NCBI GenBank assembly: GCA_947095535.1
Contig: OX352772.1
Span: 103,789,099 to 103,853,098 of the forward strand
Direction: 5' to 3'
Origin: Poecilobothrus nobilitatus
Lineage: Eukaryota; Arthropoda; Insecta; Diptera; Dolichopodidae
DNA length: 64,000 bases
A program made the translations under genes and the position numbers. Shown piece by piece: positions 52,901 through 64,000 of the stretch (the stretch's first letter is position 1; every line of letters begins with the position of its first letter). The notes below the pieces were generated by a model. The model saw only the letters and a list, made by a program, of their open reading frames with translations, ran no database searches and was not told the DNA's origin.

Positions 52901-53677
52901 CAAGTGTATATATAATGTTTATCTATGTATGCGTTAGGATTTAATTTTTTTTTTTATATTCAATAGAAATGCACCAGTAGTTATTTATTTAAAATGAAAA
53001 AAAAAAAATATGTGACTGTTAACCCTAGTTGACTTGTGCTTTTCTTTGTAAAATTACCTTTTAAAATAAAGTTCCTGTTGATTATGGGTTAAAAGAATTT
53101 TAATGTACAAAATTTATAAAGAAAATTATATAATTATAAATGATTATAAATTTAAGTTTCGAGCGGTAAGATCCAATGTGTATAATTGAATTTTTATATT
53201 AAAATAACTTAATTTTTTTAATAGATAGAAGTGGAAAATTATGTAAAGTTGTGAAAATAAATTAAATTTTTAAAATTTTCAAAAAATTGAATAAGAAGTA
53301 AAAGAAAATATAGGATCTTTAAAAGTAAGTATTAATGTTCATATACATATGCGAAATATGTATATATTTTACTATTAGTGCAAATTCTTTTGTTCTTAAT
53401 CATTTATCAATGAAGAATTCGGAACATAATTTCTATTCAAAAAGTAAGAAAAAAGAATAATTTTTTGTATTATTGCTTAGAATTTGTTCCAAATTTATTT
53501 GATTGTTTCAATTATTTTATTCATTAACTTGTTGCAAAACTTATAATTTAAATTTTCTATTCTAACTCTTTATTTATCTACATACATACTTTTATTATCT
53601 CTTCCATCTATCTTTTACTCTCATTAACGGTGGTTGTTTGCATGAACTTTTAATAATATATTCATCCTCTGATTAGA
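52901..53677. other. AT-rich region upstream of the transposase
   Basis: Noncoding. A palindromic stretch atatacatatgcgaaatatg with tatat following lies at 53340-53366. A transposase promoter is expected here but I cannot point to it. Confidence 0.5.
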
Positions 53678-56464
53678 ATGTTTCAAAATATAAAATCAGA
53701 TTCCCGTAAATCAGGTAGAACCTGCGCCATATGCAAAAAAAGTAGGAGGAATTTTAATGGAAGGTTATACAGATTTCCAAAGATAAGTACCATGTTTGAT
53801 ATATGAACTTCAAAATGTAAGGTAAGTGTTAAAAATTTAATTAAAATGGAAAATTTTGTATGTGAAAACCATTTCGAAAAATTTTTGATGGGAAAAAGGC
53901 TTAAGAAAGATGCAATTCCTACTTTAAACCTACCAGATACAAATATTAGAATGAAAAGTATCGAAGAAATGCGGCAAACGCAAAATTTAAATATGTTTGA
54001 ATTTGAGAATGAAAAAAGTAATGAATTGCAACATTTCAGAAATAGAAAGGAGAATTTACAAAATGAATTGCAAGAGTTTTTAGTATTTAAAACTGAAAAA
54101 ATTAAAACATATAAGTCTTGCACAATAGATTATAATTCAAATCACTTAGCACAAGCTGAATAATATGTGCGAGCAGAATCGCCAGTTGATTTAAAGGAAA
54201 ATTTTTGTAAGCATTGTTTAAAATTTCAAAAAAATGAGGCGTATTACAGTAAAACATATTCTACGGCACGGAAAGCAATAAAAATAATTGAACGTAGAAA
54301 TATGAATTTAAGAAATAAAATTAATTATCTTAAATCCCAAAATAAAATATTGAAAAACAAAATTAATAAACAAAAAACGCATTCTATAAAAAGTTTAATA
54401 AATGTAAAGTTTATTATACAAGGGAATGCCAAAACTTTGCTGAACATGAATTTTAAATCGGTACGAAATTGGACGGCAGAAGAGAAAAACATAACTCTTA
54501 ATATTCATTTTAATTCTCCTAAAGGATACAAATTTTAAAGAAACGCAATTAAAATAAATTTGCCACATGTTGCTTCTCTTAATAGATGGATACCACTTAA
54601 GTTTTTAAGTGTAGGTATAAATTAAAAAAATTTCAGAGAATTAAATATAATTTTTTCAAACAAAGACAAAATTTCAAAAGAGGCAGTAATAATTTTTGAT
54701 GAAATTGCTATTAGAAAAAATTTAAGCTATAATAGCGCGTTGGATGAAATTACTGGCTTTTTAGATTACGAATTTAAAAGTACGAAAGATGTGGCAAAAT
54801 ATATTTGTGTTTTTTTAGTGAGAGGTTTAATTGAAAACTGAAAATATGTGCTCAGTTTTTACACAACAGATACACCTGTTAAAGCCGAAGATTTAAAAAT
54901 TTTATTGTTTAATAATTTACACTCAGCATTTAATTTAAATCTCAATATACGTGCTGTGGTATGTGATCAAGGTACCAATAATCGAAAATGTTTTAATACA
55001 TTAGGAATTACAAAAGAAAGTCCTCATTTTTTATACGATTTTAATGGAACTAAAAAAATAATTTTTGGATTATTTGATCCAATACATCTTATTAAGTCTC
55101 TTCGAAATACTCTATTAAAATATGACCTTAATGCCAAAGATGGCCTAGTGTCATTCAAAATAATCCAATCCTTTTACTTACATGAAAGCAATAATACGAA
55201 AAAAATGTGTACAAAACTGACAAAAAAGCACATATTTCCTAATTCTTTTGAAAGGATGAATGTTCGATTAGCAAGCCAAGTTTTTAGTAGTTCTGTTGCT
55301 GCTGCTATTAAAACATTAATTTCATTCAAAATTTTTATCTCCAGAAGAGATTGTGCTTCATCCACTGCTGAATTTGTTTTAAAAATAAATAATTTGTTTG
55401 ATTGTCTTAACAGTAAAAAATTATATGATAAAAATCCGTATCGATCTGCATTGCAATAAAATAATAAAATTTTTGAATATTTATTAGAAATAATTATATA
55501 TTTTAAAGAAATAAAGCCAGTAACACAAACGAAAATTTTGCATAATGGCATAACAGAATTAGCGATTGATATATTTTCAACTTATGATCATGCTGAGTGT
55601 TCATATTTGATATCGAGACTTAATCAAGATGGTATTGGAAAATTTATTTGCTTTGGTACGATATCGAAATGGATGTAATAATAACCCATCTGTAATGGAA
55701 TTTAGTAATATTTTAGCAAAAATAATGTCAGTCAAGTTGATCAATCATAAAATTGAAAGCAGCAATTGTGAAGAAGATGATGCAGAATATCTTCTGTGTG
55801 AAGACTTAAAGGAGTATAAAATAGAAGAAATTTGTTCCGAAATAAAAGACGATGAAGCTTTTGATAAAATTGACAATCAAATAACGGATATAATAATAGA
55901 TTATTATGATGAAGCAAATGATGAAAATCTGCCTAACAGAAAAAATATTATATCATGCAATGCAGAAAGATATATATGCGGATATGTAATTTTTAAATTA
56001 ATAAAAAGATTTCTTGCGATATATATAAAGCTTCATTCTTGAAAAAGTCAGATGATAAGCTGACGCTTGATTCGGAACAATTTTTATATCAAAAAAATTA
56101 TAAAAGTGATTGTGAAATTTTTTACTTGAAAGCTCCAACAGAAATTATATTTGAAATCACACAACTTCATATGAAAATATTTGATGATTATTTTTGCGAT
56201 AACTGCCATACTAAAAAATTACATGAAAATATTATAACCTTATGTTTAGATGTCACAAAAAAGACAAAAAAATATTGCAAATGGTTTGATGAAAATGATA
56301 AATGCTATGATCACAAAATGAAATTTTTGGATCTATTGATTAGCCTTTTATTAAAAAAGGAAACTAAGTGGTTGAATGAGAGATTAATAACTAATGCAAA
56401 TAAAAATAAAAAAGCAAATAAAGCGGAAAGTAACAATAAAAAATTAAAAATTATTCAAGCCTAA
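53678..56464 (+). pseudogene. P-element/THAP9-type transposase
   Basis: A start at 53678 opens a frame that can be read to about 55640 with only in-frame stops (53804, 54161, 54536, 54623, 54839, 55457), then shifts by one and returns to the original frame by 56039. The N-terminus is a THAP domain (CAIC, RLYRFPK, FVCENHFEKF, RLKKDAIPTL). A coiled-coil-like stretch follows (54290-54390), then the RNase H-like core: VIIFDEIAIRKNLSY (first Asp), VVCDQGTNN, and FGLFDPIHLIKSLRNTLLK, the hallmark of P transposases. The Cys/His-containing C-terminus (CDNCHTKKLHENI) ends at 56464. Its length of about 930 codons matches the family. Confidence 0.9.
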
Positions 56465-57739
56465 TAACTTCCCAATTAATTTTTAAATTTGGTTTCAATA
56501 CATTTACAAAACATATTATATTATGTTTACAATTTTATTCAACTTTCTAATATATACATTTATTTTACAATCGTCAACTTATCATCGGAGCATTGCATCC
56601 TTCAAGTTGGATGGACAACTAAATACTAGTTGGAGTTTTTTTTATTTTTTAATTTATTATATATTTAATTTATCATTTTATCATTTAATTTTATTAATTA
56701 ATTTTAAAATTTATTTAATTAAATTGTATTATTTATTATATTTAATTTATCATTGGAGAATTTATCATTTGTTAATTTTATCATTTAATTTTATTAATTA
56801 ATTTAATTCTATTATTTATTATATTAATTTATCGTTGGAGAATTTATCATTTCTTAATTTTGTTTTAAAATTTTTTGTTAAGTTTTACTTTTATTATTAT
56901 TGCAGAATTTTTTAATTTGCTTGTTTGTAATATTTGTCAAAAGTTTTAAAAATCTATTTATTTTATAATTTTGCTTTAGAAGGGTTTTTTATGCCGAATT
57001 AAATGTTTAAATGAATTCAATACATTTTTTTTTTATCTTAAAACTTCAATTCTGCTTTTTCCCTTTTTTAAAAATATTACATGAATAAAAATTAAATTTT
57101 GAATTCAATTATGCATTTTTAATTAGGTCAAAGTTTTCTGGTAAAATTATAATTTTTTCAACCAGTATAAAATTTTATACAGCACACGAGTTTTTAATCT
57201 TACATTTTTTATTATAACAGATTATAAGTTTGAAAAATTCCTAAATTGATAAAAAAGAAATAAAAGATTTATGCTCAGAGGTTAACATTTCAATATTTAT
57301 AAAATTTAAAATTTTCTAAGCAAAGAAAAAATTAATATGCATATACATATACATATATACATATCTATATATATATGGCTGGCTATACTACTCCTTACTC
57401 TCCATTCATTAATAATTTTTTTGGCTACTTCTTTTTATAAACAGTAAAGTGTCTGAAAATAAAAAAAAATATAAACTATTCATAAAATATATGAAATGAA
57501 TAGAAAAAAAAAAATAAATCTAACAGCCTAACACAACACCAGACAACACATACCAATAACATCTTAAATAAAAATAAACCTTTACATTGTGACTTGTTTG
57601 ATTTTTCGTTAGAAAAATAAAATTAATAAATTTTAAGAATGAAGAATGAGAAGAACAAGCAAAAATAATATGCTAATTTTTTTAATTCAATGTTTTTCTC
57701 TTTCTTTGGGGCACTACAAATTAAAAAAACTTGTGAGAG
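56465..57739. repeat. P-type 3' region with ~82-bp tandem repeats
   Basis: Words attggagaatttatcatt and attttatcatttaattttatt recur near 56655-56740, 56735-56820 and 56818-56870, giving about 2.5 copies of a unit of about 82 bp. A TA/CA microsatellite lies at 57338-57378. No gene recognised; the frame 56523-56801 is low-complexity. Confidence 0.65.
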
Positions 57740-57782
57740 ATTTTTTGCTCTACTTGCGTTATCTATATATATATAATTTCTG
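57740..57782 (-). repeat. P-type right terminal inverted repeat
   Basis: It ends atataatttctg, the inverse of the left terminus. The duplication gtataat follows directly. Confidence 0.9.
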
Positions 57783-57789
57783 GTATAAT

Positions 57790-58199
57790 TAATATATCCG
57801 TGACATCTACCGATGAAAACTTAAAGTACTTTGATTTAAAACAATAACGAAAATAAAAAAATATTATGTGGAAAGGGTATATCATTTGTTCGAGTATTGA
57901 TGAATTAAGAACTTGACGTATTTTATATAATGTATTTACATATTTATCTTTATGTACTTCGAAGAAAAGATAATTGCAAGGGCAACAGAAGAGCAGCTGT
58001 TTTATATATTTCGAAGTTATTAAGTATGTAGTTATTAAGTATGTATTTGAAAATATTATCTAAACCTAATTTATATATTTGAAGATTTTTAAATATTTTT
58101 AAGTATATAGCAAAGTTAAGCATAATAATATGTGATATTGTGATTAATATTATAAAATAAAAAGTGGATTTAATTGTAATATATAAAAGTGTTTTAAAT
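57790..58199. other. AT-rich gap
   Basis: No gene recognised. A long minus-strand open frame (58378-57950) consists of Leu/Ile/Tyr/Phe/Asn low-complexity from AT-rich repeats and is not supported. Confidence 0.5.
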
Positions 58200-58760
58200 T
58201 TAATAATAAAAAATTTAGATAATAAATAATAAAGATTGAAATAATAAATAATATATAAAAATATTAAAGTGTTTAAAATTTTACGTAAAATAATTATAAA
58301 AAATATTTGTGTAATTAATAATGTAAGAAGTAAAAATGAAAAAAAGTTGTAATAATTAATAACATATAACAATAACATAATAAGTAATATTAAAGTATTT
58401 AAAATATTAACTAAGTTAATTATAAGAAATATTTGAAGTTTTTTAGTTATAAGAAATATTTGTTATAAATAAAAAAGAATATATAAAAGAAAGCGTATTT
58501 ACGTGTATATAAGAATATATTGTAATACATAAGAAGAAAATTATAAACACTATTATTATAATATATAAGAATAAGATAATAAATAATATCAAATTTAATA
58601 TGTTTAGAATTTTAACTAAGTTAATTTTTAAGAAAAATTGTAGTTTTTTTTGAATAAAAAAAGTATATAAACGTGCATATAAGAATAAGTAATATATAAA
58701 AATAAAGTATTAAATAATATTGAAGTGTTTAAATTGTTGATTAAATTAATTTTAACTAAT
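58200..58760. repeat. degenerate AT-rich tandem array
   Basis: The phrase aatattaaagtgtttaaaat, followed by 'actaagttaatt.taagaaatatttg', recurs near 58257, 58385, 58590 and 58715 at intervals of roughly 125-200 bp. It is a diverged tandem array with no coding content. Confidence 0.6.
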
Positions 58761-58959
58761 ATTTGAATTTTGATATGAATATAACAAGTACATACCCGTA
58801 TATAAAGAAAAAAATTCTAAAATATATTATTGTAAATAGTGGAATTGGACGATTTAAATAAATTCTTCAATGAAGTGGCAAATAAGCTGGTATATAAAAA
58901 TTTAAGGTGAATGAAATTATATGGTAAGCTAAAATATAAAATTTTTGGATTAGTACTAA

Positions 58960-59285
58960 TATCTATATATAAGGTAGATAAGATACTATGTAAATAGTTA
59001 GTAAAACAGGATCAAATATTATAATTAGGTTAGTACTAATATCTATATATAATATGTATATAATTAGTAAACAAGGATCAAATATAATTGTGTTAGTATA
59101 AAAATACTTTAATTTTATATGTGGGTTACGAACTAGTGAATTGATTTGTTTGTTTATTAATTTAATTTTAAAATATTTTAATGATATATGTGGATTATAA
59201 TCTAGTATATTTAACTCATTGTTTTTTCGGTTAGTGTAAAAAAGTTGTTAAATTATATATGGATTATTAACTAAAGCATTTATTT
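58960..59285. repeat. two adjacent short tandem arrays
   Basis: The phrase ttagtactaatatctatata occurs twice (58964 and 59031). Then 'tatatgtgg.tta..aactagt' words recur three times at about 80-bp spacing (59115-59285) with tttgtttgtttatt between. No gene. Confidence 0.6.
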
Positions 59286-59299
59286 GTTTGTTTACTAAA

Positions 59300-59545
59300 T
59301 TAGAGATCTTCCACTGACACTGCACTGGTATCTTCCACCCCCGTGATAAGCGACTCGTTAAGATGTATTGGGCAATTGTTACATTTCCAAGAAGCTACTA
59401 TAGCAGTTACTATTTCATCAGCCACCTTGGCACATCGTAGGTGAAAGAATTGTTGACAAACCCCACTACATTGTATAGCTTTTTTTACTCTGCCGCAATC
59501 AAGTTTTTGTATACCAATCAAGTTTTTGTATACCAAAAACTTGAT
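59300..59545 (-). pseudogene. PHD/zinc-finger-like ORF fragment of a retroelement
   Basis: The frame reads KLDCGRVKKAIQCSGVCQQFFHLRC and ends WKCNNCP, a Cys4-His-Cys3-like spacing seen in PHD-like fingers at the start of some insect LINE ORF1 proteins (written here in two pieces: CSGVCQQFFHLRC and SWKCNNC). The first Cys pair is incomplete because the 5' part is replaced by the palindrome at 59487-59556. I cannot decide the element family. Confidence 0.5.
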
Positions 59546-59556
59546 TGCGGCAGAGT
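59487..59556. repeat. 23-bp perfect inverted repeat (fold-back)
   Basis: Arms 59487-59509 and 59534-59556 are exact inverse copies (actctgccgcaatcaagttt and so on). The spacer contains a direct duplicate of aatcaagtttttgtatacc. It sits at the join between the PHD-like fragment and the gag-like fragment. Confidence 0.9.
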
Positions 59557-59559
59557 TTT

Positions 59560-60105
59560 AAGATTTCGTTGTCGATAGCAATTACTTTGGGTACGCAGGA
59601 AAATAATAGTTGCCGTAAAGGCTCGCGGATATCTGCTGTTGGTTTTGATTTGATTCTTCTGACTTGCGCATATTTAAATAGCGTATTTTAGGATTCAAGT
59701 GCTATATCTGGGTTTCCTATAATTTTATTTCGTATTACGCTAAGTATGCCGTAATACTTAGAACTGCCTTTTTGGTTGTCATATATTTTGAGTATACGCC
59801 CGAGACTTTCTTTCAAGACTGTGCTCTCCTGGATTACCAGAAAATTCCCTAAGACATCGTACAATGTCTGGAATTCTGTCTAGACCTTGTAGGTCATCGT
59901 GTCTTGCATCGATTTCCTGATCTCTCAAGTTAGATAGTTCTGAGTTAGGGTTTAGAAATGAGTTAACCTTACTTGGTCTTTGCGCGTTTAAGCTACTCTG
60001 GACTATATTGGTTGTTAGAGCCTCCATATTTTGAGTGGGTTGAGTTCCGTTTTCCAGACGAGATGGTATTGATATTGGATTTGCTGGTGGTCACAGTTCA
60101 GTCAT
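59560..60105 (-). pseudogene. LTR-retrotransposon gag-like fragment
   Basis: From about 60105 (MTEL) the minus strand reads a polar N-terminus, then LQGLDRIPDIVRCLREFSGNPGEHS, shown here only in part as PDIVRCLREFSGNPGE. This is the start of a capsid-type gag domain ('P.LV..LR.FSGNP.EF..W..'). Later pieces are broken by stops (59780 and on to 59560). No protease, RT or LTR is adjacent. Confidence 0.55.
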
Positions 60106-60326
60106 TTTACAAATTTTAGGATAACAAAGTACAATGTTGTTTTAAACCAGATATTATAGTAAATAGTAAAATTTAAAAAATATAATAAAAATTTTTAAAA
60201 ATATAATAAAATTTTTAAAAATATAATAGAAATTTAAAAAATATAACAATATTAGGTGTTATTTTTGCTTATGACGATCATGAATTAATCCTTTTTTATC
60301 TAGATATAAATTAAAAATTAACGTTA

Positions 60327-60479
60327 ATGAACTCAGATTCTGATATAACGGAAGATTTCTCAGCTCATTTTAAAAAGTTGAGGGATCGATCACATAATAG
60401 TAAAAAAATTAAGAAAAATTTTTTTATAAAAAGAAAAGTAAAAATAATAATAGAACCATTAAAATTAGGAAAATTATAA
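60327..60479 (+). other. 50-codon open frame, unknown
   Basis: An ATG at 60327 opens a frame starting MNSDSDITEDFSAHFKKLRD and ending with a Lys-rich tail. Composition (acidic then basic) is more protein-like than its surroundings. I recognise no family. It may be a remnant of an element. Confidence 0.25.
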
Positions 60480-60544
60480 TTTATTAACTCTTTCTGTTAA
60501 ATCATACTTTAATAACTACAAAAGAAATGTAGTAACATAAAAAA

Positions 60545-61943
60545 GAATTAATTCATGATTGTCAATATGGGTTCCAAACCCATCGGTCAACAGGTGATCT
60601 CATGACATGCCTCTGTGAAAGGCTCAGCATCAGCCTCCACCATTGGGGGGTCGTTTTGAGTCTGATGTTGTCGCTTAGGATATTTCTAAAGCTTTTGACC
60701 GGGTTTGGCATGATGCTTTAATTGGTAAATTAAAGCAATGGGCCTCTGGGGTGTATTTGTAAAATGGATTGGAGATTTTCTTTCGAATCGTTCGATTCGT
60801 TTCCTGGTCGATGGTTATTCTTCATACCTTAATACTGGTGTCCCGCAAGGATGTGTTCTTTCCCCGACACTTTTCCTAATATTTATAAACGATATTTTAA
60901 GTATAACCTCCAATCCAATCCATAGTTTTGCAAACGACAGCATGTTCGTTGCTTCTTATGAAGACAACGCCAGTAAATATTCTGCTTCGCTTGAGCTAAA
61001 TCTCGACTTGGACAAAATTTTTAATTGGGGCAAAATCAACAAAGTTGATTTTAACTCTAAGAAAACTCAGTGCTGTTTAGTCTCTCGGAAAAGAAACACT
61101 TCAAACCCAACTTTAATTTTTCAAGGGACAGTTTTGCAACATGGGGGTCAGCTCAACATCTTGGACATGGAGCTAAATCAAAAATTAAGTTGGTCTAATC
61201 ATATTTTTGGTATAGCTAAAGATGCGGCTAGGTGTATGGGTTTCCTGTATCGTTGTAAAGCCTTCTTTTTATCTTCTGATCTCCTTAATATAAGACAAAA
61301 AATGGAGTACAATGGAAATATTTAGCCAGGAGCCTCCAAAACGGCATTGGGATTTCTCGATGAAGTGCCAAATAGAGCAATTCGTCTAATAAACGATCCC
61401 ATATCACCTCTACGCTCTCCTCGCTCGGTCTCTGGCGCCTAACAGGAACACTTACTCTGTTTTATAGAAACGTTACAGGGTTGGGTTCTTGTTCTAACGA
61501 GATTAAAAGTTTGATGCCTCCTCTCAAAGCATTCCAAAGAGAGCTGCCCATCCCTATGTAGTTCAAATTCTCAGATGGCATAATTCGGCTTATGGAAATT
61601 CGTTTGTAGTACGACCACCGCGAATGTGGAACCATCTTCCACCTCATGTGTTCCCCAGAATTGGTGATGATTACATTTACAACGTGCGAAGATTCAAGGT
61701 GAATATTAACAACTTTGTTCATAATATGCTTGACAATTTGAAATCTATTTTCATTCCCTAACTCAACTTCCTCTGACCAGGCAGTACATTAGTACTAAAG
61801 GTCGTATAACCTATTGTTTGGTCAAAAAAGGGAAGTGGTATTTAGTAGGTTAAAGTCCTCACACTTATAGAGGACTCGTGCTCGTTTTCACTCCTCTATA
61901 GTGTCGTTCGATTATTCCCACCTACCCTCGCAAAAAAAAAAAA
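60545..61943 (+). pseudogene. LINE RT, family J copy 3, with 3' tail
   Basis: The plus strand begins within RT (QYGF near 60565; 5' truncated). It has a damaged motif A region (60690-60720), then frame 60738-61325 with the NRSIRFLVDG turn, LNTGVPQGCVLSPTLFLIFI, the catalytic box read as HSFANDSMFVASY (Asn for the first Asp), LNILDMELNQKLSW and HIFGIAKDAARCMGFLY. The C-terminus continues in other frames to about 61760, followed by a 3' untranslated region and a poly-A run (61931-61943). This is the most complete of the three family J copies at its 3' end. Confidence 0.9.
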
Positions 61944-62029
61944 TATTAATTTAAATATTTAATCTATTAAAAAATTTCTTTTACGTTATTTTATATCAAA
62001 AAATGTTTCTTTAATCTTTGATAAAAAAA

Positions 62030-62056
62030 CTAGAAGATCCCCTGTGCAATTGCACA
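62030..62056 (-). mobile_element. Helitron-like 3' terminus
   Basis: On the minus strand, a perfect 14-bp palindrome tgtgcaattgcaca (62043-62056) is followed nine bases later by ctag (62030-62033) and then t. That is the Helitron 3' hairpin and CTRR arrangement. The element body would extend to higher coordinates, into the repeat region that leaves the window. Confidence 0.6.
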
Positions 62057-64000
62057 AATTCTATAGATTCAAAAACATTTACGTTATCATACTGACTCCC
62101 TTAATAAACTACCTAAAAATTTCATTTTTACATCAGCACCATTAAAAAAAACGTTGAAATCACTTACTTACTTGTAATAGAAAAAAAACATAAAACAAAT
62201 CTAAACACATAAAATTCAAAATGTTAGGTACAGTTTATTAATTTATTCTCGCCGTTTTTTCGTGGCGATAATTTTTGACAGTTTTTATAATTATTGAGAA
62301 AAAATGGTCCAAGCTAAAAACACATTCAGGGTAAAAGTTCGTGCCGATATCTCAAAAATTGTTTGAAACACATGTATAAAGTGCACAATAAAAACCGGCG
62401 AAAAACCAACCAACACCAACCGCTACGACATTTATTTTTTGTTACATTTAAAACACTCCCAATAATCGAAATAATTTTAATATTTGTTAAAATTTTACTC
62501 TCTATTTTTCTTTAGTTTTAAAAAAAAAATTTTATGTCGATGAAAAACAGTTGTTTTCGCCGCGAAATTACTTCAATTACCAAAATTACTTTCAAGTCTT
62601 TTGCGTTTATTTTTTTTTAAAAAATTTGCTGAATTTATTTTATTTAAATGTACTTTGGAAGAGGTCTTTGGTATATTTAATAAAAGATTCATGTCTCTGA
62701 TAATGTAATTTCATAAATTTTCGGGGTCTTTTTTTTTGTGACGGTCGTTTTCGACAGCTTTTTAATTTAATGGTCTAATAATAAATTAGTACAAAATTAT
62801 GAATCTATTGTGAGAGAAGGCTTCTAAAATGATATTTTCTATGTTATTTTTTCTTTTTTTTTTAAATATTAAGAAAAATTTCCATTTCTATAATATTTAG
62901 TAAGTTTCTGATTTCTGTTATGAAATATAATTAGCTAAGTCTGCCGAAATTTATATTAATAAAAAAAATTCAAATATTTTATGTTATATCAAAAATTCAG
63001 CTTAAAAAATCAAAATTCTAACCTAAATAAACAAAACTACTATAAAGTCTGTTGCGAAGCTTTTACCAGCTTTTATAATAGTGAAAACAAAATCAAGAAT
63101 TAAATCGGCCTATTATTTTTTTCTTATAAATATAAGGCTTACTATAAACTTTGCTCTTTTCACTTTCAGGTCTTTTAATTTTATTAAGAGTATTTTTATT
63201 TTTTTCAAAACAAAGAGTCATTTGAAAACTGCCAACAGAAGAATAATAATTTATTTTTAATTTACCGCTGCGACCAGTTCATAATGGATGTGGCGGTCAA
63301 ATTTAAAAATTAAAAATTTGCTTTAAATTTTGTGTCGAAAGTACTTTTTAAAAAGTAAACATTTGTGTCTCTGATAAGGCTTTTAGTCGAAGATTTATGT
63401 CTCTGATAATAAAATTTTAAATTATTAAATAAATATATAGAAATATCATCATTGCCAGTTTAGTTTACATTCAGTGTGAGTGGTTTATTATAGAAATAAA
63501 ATATTTTTTTTTTTACATGTTGGCAAGGTCTTATCATTATATTGTGTACATTATCAGAAATTCAATCATTAATTTCAGGTATTATAATCTGATCTGATTA
63601 ATAAATCTTATTTTTTTCCATGGCTAACAATATTATTAATGGTCTAGTACAAAATTATGAATCTTTTGTGAGAGAAGGCTTCTAAAATGATATTTTCTAT
63701 GCTATTTTTTTCTTTTTTTTTTAAGAAAAATATCTGTTTCTATAATATTTAGTAAGTTTCTGACTTTTGTTATGAAATATAATTATTTAAGTCAGCCGAA
63801 TTTTACATTAATAAAAAAATTTCGAATATTTTATGTTATACCAGTTCTACCGAAAATTTAGCTTAAAAATCTAAATTTCAACCTAAATAAACAAAACTAT
63901 TTTAAAGTACGTTACGAAGCTTTCACCAGCTTTTATACTAATGAAAACAAAATCAAGAATAAAATCGGCCTATTATTTTTTTCTTATAAATATGAGGTTT
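62057..64000. repeat. ~856-bp diverged tandem repeat, open to the right
   Basis: The stretch from about 62770 to 63170 recurs from about 63636 to the window end, for example atgaatctattgtgagagaa at 62801 and atgaatcttttgtgagagaa at 63657, a period of 856 bp. Words atgtctctgataat also repeat (62690, 63395). No protein-coding or RNA gene is visible. It may be the body of the Helitron ending at 62030. Confidence 0.8.

Larger units (their letters stand above)
49586..57782 (+). mobile_element. P-superfamily DNA transposon, 8.2 kb
   Basis: Inverted termini of 43 bp (49586-49628 and 57740-57782) match at 41 positions, beginning cagaaattat. Both are flanked by gtataat (49579-49585 and 57783-57789), a 7-bp direct repeat; P elements usually make 8 bp. 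Inside, on the plus strand, is a THAP-domain transposase pseudogene of about 930 codons. A separate 2.4-kb inverted-terminal element lies within at about 50463-52900. Confidence 0.85.

Noticed and set aside
49586..57782. One single transposon with two THAP genes
   Set aside because: The first THAP remnant lies inside its own 36-bp inverted repeats (50473-50508 and 52857-52892), so it belongs to a separate nested element.
57950..58378. A 142-codon membrane protein on the minus strand
   Set aside because: Composition is almost only Ile, Leu, Tyr, Phe and Asn, explained by AT-rich repeats; no start context, motif or family.

Overview
The window is AT-rich arthropod-type nuclear DNA, probably from an insect, and consists almost entirely of nested and decayed transposable elements. 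I recognise no host single-copy gene, rRNA or functional tRNA. The evidence for an insect-like eukaryote is the mix of Ty3/Gypsy, Copia, BEL/Pao, several non-LTR (LINE) families, tRNA-derived SINEs, Helitron ends, a Polinton/Maverick, a P-superfamily transposon and a Sola-like transposon, with spliceosomal introns in the last. Nearly every coding region carries stops or frameshifts.

Layout. 0.1-1.6 kb holds LINE remnants (minus strand). 2.15-8.08 kb is a minus-strand Ty3/Gypsy element with two LTRs, a primer-binding site, gag, protease, RT, RNase H and integrase; a 420-bp SINE with an 11-bp target-site duplication sits inside it. 8.1-10.7 kb is mostly unassigned and holds a second SINE. 10.75-17.18 kb is a plus-strand Copia element whose RT domain has been replaced by tandem repeats and a minus-strand LINE. 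Its 3' LTR lies in the end of a Polinton protease gene. 17.2-22.0 kb is the decayed virion-morphogenesis block of that Polinton (protease, major capsid, minor capsid, accessory proteins, packaging ATPase), with one divergent plus-strand gene. 22-28.9 kb holds repeats, a SINE tail, a hAT-like terminus, two LINE families and a Helitron end.

28.9-43.6 kb is a three-level nest. A BEL/Pao element has its 3' LTR split at one point by an 11,577-bp Sola-like DNA transposon with 35-bp inverted termini and a 4-bp duplication. That transposon contains a spliced DDD-type transposase gene, and two LINEs have inserted into the transposon, one of them inside a transposase exon. The intact 5' LTR at 43.1-43.6 kb shows the empty site.

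44.1-49.4 kb holds a Helitron-like repeat block and three LINE remnants. 49.59-57.78 kb is an 8.2-kb P-superfamily transposon with 43-bp inverted termini and a 7-bp duplication. It contains a THAP-type transposase pseudogene and a smaller 2.4-kb inverted-terminal element that has its own THAP remnant. 57.8-60.5 kb holds AT-rich tandem arrays and gag-like or PHD-like remnants. 60.5-61.9 kb is a third copy of one LINE family. A Helitron 3' end follows at 62.03 kb, and a repeat of about 856 bp runs off the right edge.

The elements do not work together as a system. The value of the window is its stratigraphy: relative insertion order can be read directly, and several element ends are defined to the base.
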